Positions 52,829 through 62,868 of a DNA stretch of 64,000 nucleotides are shown here, piece by piece. The stretch's first letter is position 1. The number at the start of each line of letters is the position of its first letter. Location: positions 1,860,001-1,924,000 of the forward strand of contig CANXME010000106.1 in NCBI GenBank assembly GCA_948144175.1, written 5' to 3'. The translations under genes were made by a program, and so were the position numbers. This DNA is from Closterium sp. NIES-65. Lineage: Eukaryota > Streptophyta > Zygnematophyceae > Desmidiales > Closteriaceae. The notes beneath the pieces were generated by a model. It did not search any database. It was not told the DNA's origin and was given only the letters and a program-made list of their open reading frames with translations.

Positions 52829-53673
52829 AAATTGACCCTTCCCGTAATATCGCGTCAGATCTCGGAGAAACGCCACACAATCTACGATGGGCCCAAGAAG
52901 CGAGGGCTCGGTGGGAAGAACGACGGACATATAGTTCCCCAGTGAAGATGCCGGGGATAGAGGCGGACCGAGTGCCGGGACCCACGGCTTGGCTGCGCCG
53001 CCAAGCGAAAGGATAAGTGCGGACGCCGACTAACTGTGATATGGTCGAAAGCCAAACAGCGGGGCTACTGTCGGCCATTTCCATGCACGCCCGAGCGAGA
53101 AGAAATGGGCTAGCGGGGCCCTCCCGAAGCTGGAAGTAGCCGAGCGTCTCACCGGAATCCCAGGAGTGGGCCCCACTCTGAAAAATTACGTGATGTAGTT
53201 AGAGACGGTGCATTAGTGGTGGGAAAGTGACGGGTTGGACCGGGCCAAGTTCTTCCGCCGGATGATAGTGACATTGACGGGCGATGTGCAGACTTTCGTT
53301 CGAATGACGCGAAAGAAAGTGCTGGAGAAGTTAGAATGTGGAGAGATAGAAAATCCCACAGCCCGCTTTATTGAGTTACTGAAGAAGGAGTTTCTGGGGC
53401 AGACCAAGGCGAGGATGGAGGAGTTTTGTGAGTTCCGCCTGGGGAAGGACGAGTTGATGCTTGCCAATTACTGCAGGCCGAAGGAACTTGCCGAAGACCT
53501 GTGAAGGTTGCGAAAGGTTTGGACGAAGACCTGTGAAGCGTGGTGCGGAACACGATGTACGGCATGGGTGCAGACATCACGTTGAAGGAGGTGTACGGTT
53601 TGGCGAAACGGACAGAGCATGCGCAAAGGATGCTGGACCTGGAGGACGGGGAGGTTTGACCCAAAGCGAAATC
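52829..53673 (+). pseudogene. gag: Gypsy-like gag J, first part
   Basis: Low-similarity frames over 52830-53230 (Arg/Pro-rich) with stops are followed by an open stretch 53235-53504. That stretch contains VQTFVRMTRKKVLEKLECGE, ARFIELLKKEFLGQTKARMEEFCEFRLGKDELMLANYC, the pattern of the Retrotrans_gag capsid domain. It is followed by frame changes to 53673, where a solo LTR sits. This family differs from E and F. Confidence 0.65.
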
Positions 53674-53808
53674 TGTCAGAATATTATAGCTTACTTATTT
53701 GTGTAGGCTATAGTGGGGTATCCCATAGGGGGTACAACCCAACTAGGGTTTCCTATTTGTACTCACTTCGTTCATAGTTCACTCATTTCTCTCGTTCACT
53801 TCTTCTCA
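53674..53808 (+). repeat. Solo LTR of the copia D family, TSD aaatc
   Basis: 135 bp, TGTCAGAATATTATAGC ... ACTTCTTCTCA, close to the D LTRs. It is flanked by a perfect 5-bp duplication aaatc (53669-53673 and 53809-53813). The internal region was lost by LTR-LTR recombination. Confidence 0.93.
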
Positions 53809-54240
53809 AAATCCTCCTGGGCAGCGGCCACTCTGGTGGAGGCGCCGCAAGGGGGGCTGATGCGCACGGACGCGTGTTGCTGTTATAAGTGTGGGGAACC
53901 TGGCCATCTCAAACGCGACTGTCCGAAGCTGCCGACATGCGGGAATTGTGGACAGAAGGGGCACAAGAAAGAAGCCTGCCACAGCCGTCGCCGATCAGAA
54001 GAGAGAGGAGCTACAAGCTGAGATCAAGAAACTATAGTTGAAGCTCGAAGCCAAGGCGAGAGTCGAGCCGAAAGCCCGTGCAATGCTGGCATACAAGGAG
54101 GTTGAAGGGGAAGAAGAAAGCGAAGGAGAGTATCTGCGAGCGGGTGGTTTCATGGCGTTCCCGAGAGAGAGAGGGGAGATCGACCTTAGGCCCAGGGCAA
54201 GTCAGACATCCGAAAGCAGAACGAGCCGACTGAGGGGGCC
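53809..54240 (+). pseudogene. gag: Gypsy-like gag J, nucleocapsid with two zinc knuckles
   Basis: Two perfect CX2CX4HX4C knuckles in one frame: CYKCGEPGHLKRDC (53881-53922) and CGNCGQKGHKKEAC (53938-53979). A Lys/Glu-rich segment and an acidic KEVEGEEESEGEYL tract follow. Tandem knuckles would bind element RNA. The right boundary with K is not sharp. Confidence 0.78.
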
Positions 54241-54289
54241 GAGAGGCAACATCCATGAGGAAAGCAGTACTTCCGAGCTGTGCAGACAC

Positions 54290-54793
54290 CCCAATGAGAG
54301 GGACCAGGGACTGAAATTGCTGCTGCTCCTCGGCTTCAACCCCTTCATTATCTGCAGCCTTCACAAGCTTGAATCCTGCTAGCAGGGGAGTTGCAACTTT
54401 GCGCTCATTCTCAATTCCATACTTCTCCCCCAGCTCCTTGATGAACTTCTCTTGGTTCAGCTTCAACCATCTGAGATCTGGATCCCTCTCCACGTGCATC
54501 TCGAGATAGTAGTTTACCTACCCAAGGTTCTTGCACTTGAAGTTCTCCATCAGCTGCTGCTGCACCTTCTGGATCTCCTTCATGCTGCTACTAAAGAGAA
54601 GAATATCGTCCACATAGACCAGAAACAGCACCAGCTTCTCCCCCTCCCCCTTGAGAAAGAGGCTTTCATCACAGCTGCTGGTCCTGAATCCCATCTCCTC
54701 TAAAAAAGCTGCCAACTTCTTGTAGCAGCAGCGTGGCGCTTGTTTGAAGCCATAGATGGACTTTTTCAGCTTGCACATCCTGCCCGTACCATC
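54290..54793 (-). pseudogene. pol: Copia K: RT fragment
   Basis: Minus strand. [30 protein letters not shown] is followed by CDESLFLKGEGEKLVLFLVYVDDILLF with intact YVDD, ENFKCKNLG, MHVERDPDLRWLKLNQEKFIKELGEKYGIENERKVATP and EEQQQFQSLV. It is nearly the same protein as in N (63.5-64 kb). Its upstream end abuts the 3' end of a minus-oriented I-family LTR; the downstream RNase H is missing. Confidence 0.87.
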
Positions 54794-55568
54794 TGTTGGT
54801 GTAAGGGCCAAATAAACTCAAGCTATTAAGAACAAGAGTACCTTGAACGTCGCGCAGCGAATCGTGCAGACCGTCGACCGGATTAAGCTGAGAATTTCCT
54901 ATGTCGAAGCTCACTCCAAGAGCTTTAAAATAAGCCAAGTTGCCTCGCGAAAATTTCTGCCATTACGAAGTTATGGCTCGAACAGCGCTTGCCTAGCGTT
55001 GGAGTGCTATCGTACTAGCGTTCACTCCGGTAGCATTCCGCCGTCGCACCACGTAGAAACAAAATTCCAGGAAGGGAGGAATTCGCTTGAATCGAAATGG
55101 ACTATATTCAGGAACAAACAGAGAAGGAATAAATAGCTCTAGCTAGCAAGGACCTTGGGAATCAACCTGAGAACAACCAGGGATGATCCCAAATAATTCC
55201 AAGCAACAGAACCAACCCGGTTGGACAAAACAGCAGGTGGTAGGTTGGTAAACAACCTCTGGTTCTGTTTTTCCAACCTGGGAAAACAACAACCAGGTTC
55301 AGGTCCTAAAATCAGAACATGTTTTGTCTTTGCCCAACCAGCCAAATGCTGGTTCCGCTGGTTTCCCCTGGCCCTGTAGCATGCAGATACAGACAAACAA
55401 CATCCAACCTTCACCTAAATTGTACCCCTATAGTGCCTGCCCTGCTACACTATAGTCAACCAAACAAAACAGTACAATTTCGAGTTGGATAGAACTGAAT
55501 CTGCACAATCAATTCAACTGAACCGCAAAGCTTCCATCTTGGGTTCCTTTGCGAGCTCGTCCTTTCTG
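54794..55568 (-). repeat. I-family LTR, minus strand, 5' part missing
   Basis: Plus strand starts TGTTGGTGTAAGGGCC, the reverse of an I-family LTR end. It runs into a plus-strand copy of the same LTR at about 55568 with shared bases tctg.ttgtac at the junction. Confidence 0.85.
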
Positions 55569-55983
55569 TTTGTACCTGAATATAGTTAAATTGATTCGAG
55601 CGAATTGCTCCCTTCCTGGAATTTCGTTTCTACGCGGTGCGACGGCGGAATGCTACCCGAGTCAACGCTAGTACGCTAGCACTCGAACACTAGGCAAACG
55701 CTGTCCGAGCCATAACTTCGTAATGGCAGAAATTTTCGCGAGGCAACTTGGTTTATTTTAAAGCACTTGGAGAGAGCTTCGATATAGGAAATTGTAAGCT
55801 TAATCCGATCGACGGTCTGTATGACGCGCTGCACGACGTTCAAGGTACTCCTCGTTGTACAAACTCAAACCCGAGGATAGGGGCTGGTCTTGTACCAGTC
55901 ATCCAAGGACCCTTGGAGGTGACCCCGGGGAGAAGTTTGATTAAGTCTTAATAGCTTGAGCTTATTTGGCCCTTACACCAACA
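55565..55983 (+). repeat. 5' LTR of copia L (3' part only)
   Basis: Last ~415 bp of an I-family LTR with a small internal deletion, ending TTACACCAACA. The perfect iMet PBS TGGTATCAGAGC is at 55987-55998. Confidence 0.85.
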
Positions 55984-56029
55984 AGCTGGTATCAGAGCTG
56001 CGTTATAGTGATCCTCGATATAGGTAGCT

Positions 56030-56475
56030 ATGGCGGGCAACACCTCGACGGGAGCTGGTGAATCTTCAGCCCAAGATCGTAGCGGCAACCAAGATTCTGG
56101 TATTTCAGCGCCAAGGGGAGCGCGAACAAACCAGGGCTCGCTGGTCAAGGAGGTGCTGAAGAAATTCTCCATCGAGAAGTTCAATGGTAAGGGCTATGAT
56201 GATTGGGCCTGGAAGTTGCAACTCTATTTCCGTCAGATTGAAATGCTGAAACTTATGATTGGGGAGGAGCCTAGACCGAGTGACCCCATGCTGCAGGAAG
56301 ACTGGGACGAGCGCTCATCTGCTGGCTACAATTTGCAGTCGCAGAGTTTGGAGCTGAACCAGTGTCACTACGTCATGCACCTGCTGCCAGAGGTTGAGTG
56401 CGGTCCGAAGGCGTGGACCGTGTTGAAGGAGCTGCACGCCTCGACCTCCGTTGTTGCAATGTTGATGCAAGATTA
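56030..56475 (+). pseudogene. gag: Copia L gag N-terminal part
   Basis: ATG 56030. A Ser/Gly-rich start is followed by LVKEVLKKFSIEKFNGKGYDDWAWKLQLYF, DPMLQEDWDERSSAGYNLQSQSLEL and HYVMHLLPEVECGPKAWTVLKELHA. The copia gag helices are intact up to about residue 148, where the frame passes into a foreign piece. Confidence 0.87.
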
Positions 56476-56685
56476 CTTATGGGTGCCGTTGGAGAGGTGG
56501 CTTAAGAGGAAGCCGCCGGTAGACATGGTGAGGGTGTTCAGTTGCATAGCAGTCGTCCAAGACCTACCGCACTAAGTTGGGGGCCAGTTCAATCTGGTTT
56601 GTGCATTTGGGCTGGCTGCTGACAGCAAAGGATGGTTGCTGTAGGAAACATCCAAGAGTGTGTTGTTTGACAGTAGGGGGGGAAA
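56476..56685 (+). other. Misplaced integrase-downstream fragment inside copia L gag
   Basis: About 210 bp coding WVPLERWLKRKPPVDMVRVF...SKGWLL...SKSVLFDS. It is homologous to the element's own region at 57680-57880. It sits between gag helices and the zinc knuckle, replacing the gag C-terminal helices. Confidence 0.85.
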
Positions 56686-57474
56686 GTCGGGTGCTGGTGG
56701 CAAAATGAAAGGGAGTTGCTGGTATTGTGAGAAGGAGGGGCACTCCTGGTTTTTGTGCTATAAGAAACCCGATGGATGGACCCCTCAGAATCGTCACCAA
56801 GATGGCGGCGCACAGAGGAACCAGAAAAACGGCACGAGCATGGTCGCAGATTCGTCCGACAACAACCCAAAGAGCAACGGCGGTTCGGAAAAGAAGAAGG
56901 AGAGCACCGCGGGCCAGTTCTTCCATATTGGAAAACAGGGGGAGCAAGGAGACGCATCTGCTTAGGATGGAGCAGAGATGCACCCCCTGAATTATTGGGT
57001 GTTAGACACGGGCACTATTTGGACGATGAAGCCGCGCAAGGACCTGCTGGATCCCGTATGCGCTGCACCGATCAATCAGGTGTGCACTGTCTCTGGACAC
57101 GCACTGAAGGTGGCTGGTACGGAACGAGGTGCGTTTGAGGGAGCAGATGGCAAGCCGGTGGTGCTGCACGATGTTCTCTTCGTTCCTGAACTCAAGGCCA
57201 ACCTCATCTCCTTCGGTAAGCTTGGCAAGGCTGGGGTGAGCACTAGCACGGATCGGGCACGCACTTACAAGGGGCAGCTGGGCAATCGGGTGCTTTGGGA
57301 TCTGCACGAGAGCACGGACAGGTACAGATCTATGTGGCAGCTGCCGGCGTTGGCGTGAGATGGTGCGGCGCAGGCAGGAGAGAGGTCTGCATCCCAGGGG
57401 GAGTGCAATGCCGTTGGAGGGGTTGGTGTGAAAGTTTTGGCCAGATCTGGGGAGACGGATTGGGCAACGGCTCA
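56686..57474 (+). pseudogene. pol: Copia L zinc knuckle, protease and GAG-pre-integrase
   Basis: Frame 2: CWYCEKEGHSWFLC is a CX2CX4HX4C knuckle (near 56722-56763). A Ser/Asn/Lys linker, a TAG, and protease NYWVLDTGT (DTG form) at about 56990 follow. Then VVLHDVLFVPELKANLISFGKLGKAGV, NRVLWDLHESTDRYRSMWQLP and a TGA at 57356-57358. Confidence 0.86.
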
Positions 57475-58015
57475 AGAAGCAGGGCATCCAGAGCGAGCTG
57501 ACCACAGCTTACACCCCACAGTCTAACGGTGTAGCAGAACGGGCGAACCGGACAATTCTGGAGACAGCTAGGGCGCTGCTCATAGAATCTGGGCTGGGCA
57601 ACTTGATGTCGCCCCATGCTGCTCCACACGCTACCGTCTCTAGGAACAGGGTATTTACGAAGGTTGGGGATGACTCGTCGGTGCCGTTGGAGAGGTGGCT
57701 TTGGAAGAAGCCACCAGTGCACATGCTGAGGGTGTTCGGTTGCATGGCAGTCGCCCACGTCCCTAAGACCTACCGCAGTAATTTGGGGGCGAGTGCAATC
57801 TGGTGTGTGCATTTGGGGCTGGCTGCTGAGAGCAACGGATGGCTGCTGTGGGAACCTTCCAAGGGTGTGTTGTTTGACTGCAGGGATGTGAAGCTTGTTA
57901 AGGGCATGATGTATGGGAGCTGGGAGAAACAGCCGAAGGCCAGGGTATCCCAGCAGATGGAGCAGACCACCATGCAGCAGGACCTGACTCCTAGTGTGTG
58001 GGAGGAGGGTGAAGT
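57475..58015 (+). pseudogene. pol: Copia L integrase, second half only
   Basis: After ETDWAT the sequence jumps to KQGIQSELTTAYTPQSNGVAERANRTILE, so the zinc region and the first two catalytic Asp are deleted (compare N at 61795-62235). It continues DDSSVPLERWLWKKPPVHMLRVFGCMAVAHVPKTYRSNLG and KGVLFDCRDVKLVKGMMYGSW. Confidence 0.86.
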
Positions 58016-58599
58016 ATCTGAACTCTCACCCAAGCATTGGAGTTCAATACTCTGCATCTGCACAGGTTAAGCAGAAAGAGGTTAAGGTGCTGAAAGAGAA
58101 GGGGGAGAGGCTTGGAGAAGGCAAGCTCTTTCTCACTTGCTTTACCGATGCTACGTGGGCCTCTGAGAAGGAGGATTCCTCATCTATGGGAGGATACATC
58201 TGCGTAGTTGGAGGAGGACCTGTTTGTTGGAGGTCAAAGAAGCTGACGGAGACAGCACTCTCTTCTGTGGAATGAGCGTATATGGCGATGTTCCATGGGG
58301 TCAAGGAGCTGATTTGGCTGAGGAGGCTGTTAGAGGAGATTGGCCAAGAGCAGAAGGTTGCTACGCCGCTGTTCTGTGATAGCAAGGGGGCTCTTGGGAT
58401 GGCCAGGAACGCTGTGCTTCATGGGCTGAACAAGTACATGCGTATCAAGTGGCACAGGCTGCGTAAGGAGGTGAAGAGGGGGACGGTGAATCAGATCTAC
58501 ATCAAGACTCACCATCAGCCAGCAGACTTCTTGACCAAGAGACTTGCTGATGAGCCTCATCGGTCTTATGTGCGCATTAGTGGAATGAGCATGAACTAG
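58016..58599 (+). pseudogene. pol: Copia L RNase H
   Basis: Frame 1: GEGKLFLTCFTDATWASEKEDSSSMGGYI, LSSVE followed by TGA (58273-58275), AYMAMFHGVKELIWLRRLLEEIG, LFCDSKGALGMARNAVLHGLNKYMRIKWH and IYIKTHHQPADFLTKRL. RT is absent: the integrase-RT linker joins directly to the RNase H domain near 58012. Confidence 0.87.
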
Positions 58600-58641
58600 T
58601 ATGGAATGATGGGGATGCAGCCGGTAGGCTGAGGGGGAGTA

Positions 58642-59734
58642 TGTTGGGTGCAAATTCCCATTGGATCATATCCTGCCGTCTGTTTGTACGAGTATGCGTG
58701 TGCGAATGCATTTGGGTGTGAATGGAATGTTCATGTGTTTGTTTTCTTTCGATATCTTTGCTTGAAGCATTTGCAGGTACTCGCGCGTCGTGTGCTTCGG
58801 CACAACATTGTACGCGCTATGAACAGTACAAGCAGATAGGACGAGCTCGCAAAGGAACCCAAGATGGAAGCTTTGCGGTTCGGTTGAATTGATTGCGCAG
58901 ATTCAGTTGTATCCAACTCGAAATTGTACTGTTTTGTTTGGTTGACTATACTGTAGCAGGGCAGGCACTATAGGGGTACAATTTAGGTGAAGGTTGGATG
59001 TTGTTTGTCTGTATCTCCATGCTACAGGCCAAGGGAAACCAGTAGAACCAGCATTTGGCTGGTTGGGCAAAAACAAATCAGGTTCTGTTTTTTAGGACCT
59101 GAACCTGATTGCTGTTTTCCCAGGTTGGAAAAACACAACCAGAGGTTGTTTACCAACCTACCACCCACTGTTTTGTCCAGCCAGGTTGGTTCTGTTGCTT
59201 GGAATTATTTGGGATCATCCCTGGTTGTTCCCAGGTTAATTCCCAAGGTCATTGCTAGCTAGAGCTATTTATTCCTTCTCTGTTTGTACCTGAATATAGT
59301 CAATTTGATTCAAGCAAATTCCTTCCTTGCTGGAATTTTTTTTCTATGCGGTGCGATAGCGGAATGCTACCCAAGTCAACGCTAGTACGCTAGCACTCCA
59401 ATGCTAGGCAAACGCTGTCCGAGCCATAACTTCGTAATGGCAGAACTTTTCGCGAGGCAACTTGGCTCATTCTAAAGCTCTTGGAGTGACCTTCGATAAA
59501 GGAAATTCTCAGCTTAATCCGGTCGACGGTCTGCATCATACTCTGCACGATGTTCAAGGCACTCTTGCTGTTTTGACTAAGTCCCTCTTGATCCCTCTCT
59601 CTACAAACTCGGACCCGAGGATAGGGGCTGGTCTTGTAACAGGCACCCAAGTACCCTTGGAGGTGACCCCGAGGAGAGGTTTTAAGTTTGATAAAGTCTT
59701 AATAGCTTGAGTTTATTAGGCCCTTGCACCAACA
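58642..59734 (+). repeat. 3' LTR of copia L (1093 bp)
   Basis: TGTTGGGTGCAAATTCCCATTGG ... CCCTTGCACCAACA, after the polypurine tract. Confidence 0.88.
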
Positions 59735-60244
59735 TTTGAGGCTCACGAGAAGATACAAAATCTTCGGAAAAAACCTTCTACCCACCAGGTGAGGTTGGAA
59801 GTTAAGAGTGCTGAGTCAGGTATAGGCAACAGGGACAACGATTATTTTTATGTACCCTATGGTCAAGACTATATTTGGCTACTCCGCGCAGAAGAAATCG
59901 CTACTCCTCGAAGTGTTATGCAAAGGACGACGCCTTCAAGCACTAGTGGACAGTGGTGTGTCCCACTCGGTGTGCGACTGTGGGACGTTGGAGAAGATTT
60001 GGTGGTGAACAGTACAAAGCTTCTTATCCATGGCGGAGCATCCCTTCAACTGCATATAGGGGCGTTTAGGTGGAAGCCAACGTTGTAAATCACGAACATC
60101 AAAGGGTTTGATTTCATCTTGGGGCGAGATTTTTTGAAGTGCTAAAACCCCGAGATCAAGTGGGTCAACCGGAAGGCATACATCTACAACAACGGGAAAC
60201 GTGTGGAGTTGCGAAGCTTTGACGGATACAGGGGATGTTCCTGA
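59735..60244 (+). pseudogene. Gypsy M: protease fragment
   Basis: LVDSGVSHSVCD is the gypsy aspartic protease box (about 59946-59985). The C-terminal flap FDFILGRDFL lies near 60110, then NPEIKWVNRKA and [10 protein letters not shown]. It overlaps the family of E (38.7 kb) and of the spacer (11.2 kb). Frames shift several times. Bounded by the L LTR on the left and an H-type LTR fragment on the right. Confidence 0.78.
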
Positions 60245-60363
60245 TGTTGGTACAACCCTACGGTTTGCACTTGGCTTGTTGTCCGTATGCGTGCATGCGT
60301 ATGTGCATGGAATGGTATGAGGGCACGAGATAATATATCTTTCATGCTTATAGTGGTGTGTGT
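60245..60363 (+). repeat. H-family LTR fragment (119 bp)
   Basis: TGTTGGTACAACCCTACGG... matches the first part of the H LTRs (43740 and 48579). It is cut by the I-family LTR at 60364. Confidence 0.82.
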
Positions 60364-60879
60364 TGTTGGGTGCAAATTCACATTGCACGACATCCTGCCG
60401 TCTGATTGTACGAGTATGCGTGTGCAAATGCATTTGCGCGTGAATGGTATGTTCGTGTGTTTGTTTGCTTTCGCAATTTTCGCTTAAAGCATTTGCAGGT
60501 ACTCGCACAATGTGCGCTTCGGCATAACATTGTACGCGCTATGAACAGTACAAGCAGAAAGGACGAGCTCGCAAAGGAACCCAAGATGGAAGCTTTGCGG
60601 TTCAACTTGGCTTATTTTAATGCTCTTAGAGTGAGCTTTGATATAGGAAATTCTCAGCTTAATCCGATCGATGGTCTGCACGATACGCTGCGCGACGTTC
60701 GAGGTACTCTTGCTGTTTTCACTAAGTCCCTCTTGATCTCTCTCTCTACAAACTCGGACCCGAGTATAGGGGCTGATCTTGTACCAGGCACCCAAGGACC
60801 CTTGGAGGTGACCCCAAGGAGAGGTTTTAAGTGTGATAAAGTCTTAATAGCTTGAGTTTATAAGGCCCTTACCCCAACA
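60364..60879 (+). repeat. 5' LTR of copia N, internally deleted (516 bp)
   Basis: TGTTGGGTGCAAATTCAC ... CTTACCCCAACA. About 575 bp are missing compared with the 1092-bp copies, between gctttgcggttc and aacttggcttatt (near 60603). PBS TGGTATCAAAGC follows at about 60883. Confidence 0.85.
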
Positions 60880-60925
60880 AGCTGGTATCAAAGCTGCGTT
60901 ATAGTGATCCCTGATATAGGTAGCT

Positions 60926-61453
60926 ATGGCGGGGAACACCTCGGCGGTAGCTGGTGAATCTTCAGCCCAAGATCGTAGCAGCAGCCAAGATTCTGGTGTT
61001 TCTGCGCCAAAGGGAGCGCGAACAAGCCAGGGCTCGCTAATCAAGGAGGTGCTGAAATACTTCACTGTCAAGAAGTTTAATGGTGAGGGCTATGATGATT
61101 GGGCCTGGAAAATGCAATTTTATTTCCGTCAGATCGGTTTGCTGAAACTATTGATTGGAGAGGAGCCTAGACCGAGTGACCCCGCCCTTCAGGAAGATTG
61201 GGACGAGCGCGCCTCGGCTGGCTACTACTTGATGTCGCAGAGTTTGGAGCTGAACCAGCATCACCTCGTCATGCATTTGCTGCCGGAGGTTGAGTGCGGT
61301 CCGAAGGCGTGGACCGTGTTGAAGGAGCTGCACGCCCTGACCTCCGTTGTTGCAACATTGATGCTGGAAAGGGAGCTGTCCGCGTTGCGCCTTTGCGAGG
61401 GAGAGCCGGTGCAACCCTCTGGACACATGTTGAAGGTGGCTGGTGCGGGATGA
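60926..61453 (+). pseudogene. gag: Copia N gag, C-terminus deleted
   Basis: ATG 60926. LIKEVLKYFTVKKFNGEGYDDWAWKMQFYF, DPALQEDWDERASAGYYLMSQSLEL, LLPEVECGPKAWTVLKELHA and LMLERELSALRLCEGEPVQ. It then jumps to GHMLKVAGAG, a post-protease segment, and stops at TGA 61451-61453. Zinc knuckle and protease DTG are lost. Confidence 0.87.
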
Positions 61454-62868
61454 GCTGCGTTTAAGGGAGCGGATGGCAAGCCGGTGGTGCTGCACGACGT
61501 TCTCCTTGTCCCCGACCTGAAGGCCAACCTCATCTCTGTCCGTAAGCTTGGCAAGGCTGGGGTGAACACCAACACGGATGGGGCTCGCACTTATAAGGGG
61601 AAGCTGGGCAATCGGGTGCTTTGGGATCTGCACGAGAGCAAGGACGTGTACAGATCTATGTGGCAGCTGCCGCCGCTGGCGTGGCATGGTGGGGGGCAGG
61701 CTGGAGAGGGGTCGGCATCCGAAGGGGATGCAATGCCGTTGGAGGGGTTGGTGTGAAAGTGTCGGCCAGATCTGGGGAGACGGATTGGGCAACTGCACAC
61801 CGACGCTTGGGGCATGTAGCAATGCCTTTGCTGAAGCAGCTGGAGCAGGATGGAGCCGTTAAGGGCTTGAAGCTAAACGGACAACCACCCAATGATAACT
61901 GTGAAATTTGCCTCCTTTCAAAGTTCACCCGTTTCCCCTTCCATAGAGTGGCAGGCAGGAGCAAAAAGCGGTTGGAGCTGGTCCACATGGACTTGGTGGG
62001 GCCGCTGCCGGTGCAAGGGCACAAGGGGGAGCGGTACTTCCTAACCATAGTGGATGACTGGAGCAGGCTAATGTGGGCGTATCCGCTGAAGCAGAAAGAT
62101 CACGCCGCCTCCACGATTCAGGACGATTGGCTGCCGTTCGTGGAGAAGCAAGCGGAGTGTGTGGTGAAGCGGATTAGGACAGATCGGGGTGGTGAGTTCC
62201 TTGGAGCTGAGATGACGGCCTGGCTCAAGAAGCAGGGCATCCAGAGGGAGCTGACCACGGCTTACACCCCACAGTCCAACGGTGTAGCAGAACGGGCGAA
62301 CCGGACAATTCTGGAGACAGCTAGGGCGCTGCTCATAGAATCTGGGCTGGGCAACTTGATGTGGCCCCATGCTGTTCGGCACGCTACCGTCGCTAGAAAC
62401 AGGGTACTCACAAAGGTTGGGGATGACTCGTGGGTGCCGTTGGAGAGGTGGCTTGGGAGGAAGCCGCCGGTGGACATGCTGAGGGTGTTCGGTTGCATGG
62501 CAGTCGCCCACGTCCCCAAGACCTACCGCAGTAAGTTGGGGGCGAGTGCAATCTGGTGTGTGCATTTGGGGCTGGCTGCTGAGAGCAAGGGATGGCTGCT
62601 GTGGGAACCTTCCAAGGGTGTGTTGTTTGACAGCAGGGATGTGAAGTTTGTTGAAGGCATGATGTATGGGAGCTGGGAGAAACAGCCGGAGGCCAGGGTG
62701 TCCCAGCAAATGGAGCAGATCACCATGCAGCTGGACCTGACTCCTAGTGTGTCGGAGGAGGGAGAGGAGGCAGCTGCAGAGGGTGGTGATAAAGAGAAGG
62801 TGCAGGAGGCACCTGCTCGTGGAGGTGATGGTGTGGAGATTAGCGGTAGCACTAGTGGAGCTGCTTGA
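61454..62868 (+). pseudogene. pol: Copia N GAG-pre-integrase and integrase
   Basis: VVLHDVLLVPDLKANLISV and RVLWDLHESKDVYRSMWQLPPL are in frame 2 to TGA 61754-61756. The open frame 61621-62868 then has AHRRLGHVAMPLLKQLEQ and CEICLLSKFTRFPF (His/Cys zinc site). The integrase core follows: LVHMDLVGPLPV (Asp), RIRTDRGGEFLGAEM (Asp), TPQSNGVAERANRTI (Glu). VFGCMAVAHVPKTYRSKLGASAIWCVHL and KGWLLWEPSKGVLFDSRDVKF complete it. This is the best preserved integrase in the window. Confidence 0.9.

Larger units (their letters stand above)
55565..59734 (+). mobile_element. Copia element L, rearranged and deleted
   Basis: Partial 5' LTR, PBS, gag interrupted by an integrase-region fragment, zinc knuckle, protease, GAG-pre-integrase, then a jump to the integrase second half, a jump over the whole RT to RNase H, a polypurine tract (gaggggga near 58631) and a full 3' LTR (58642-59734). 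It cannot encode RT or a complete integrase. Confidence 0.9.

Noticed and set aside
53809-54240. Pararetrovirus or host CCHC protein
   Set aside because: Tandem CX2CX4HX4C knuckles after a Retrotrans_gag-like domain fit an LTR retrotransposon Gag. No movement protein, coat or host domain is present.
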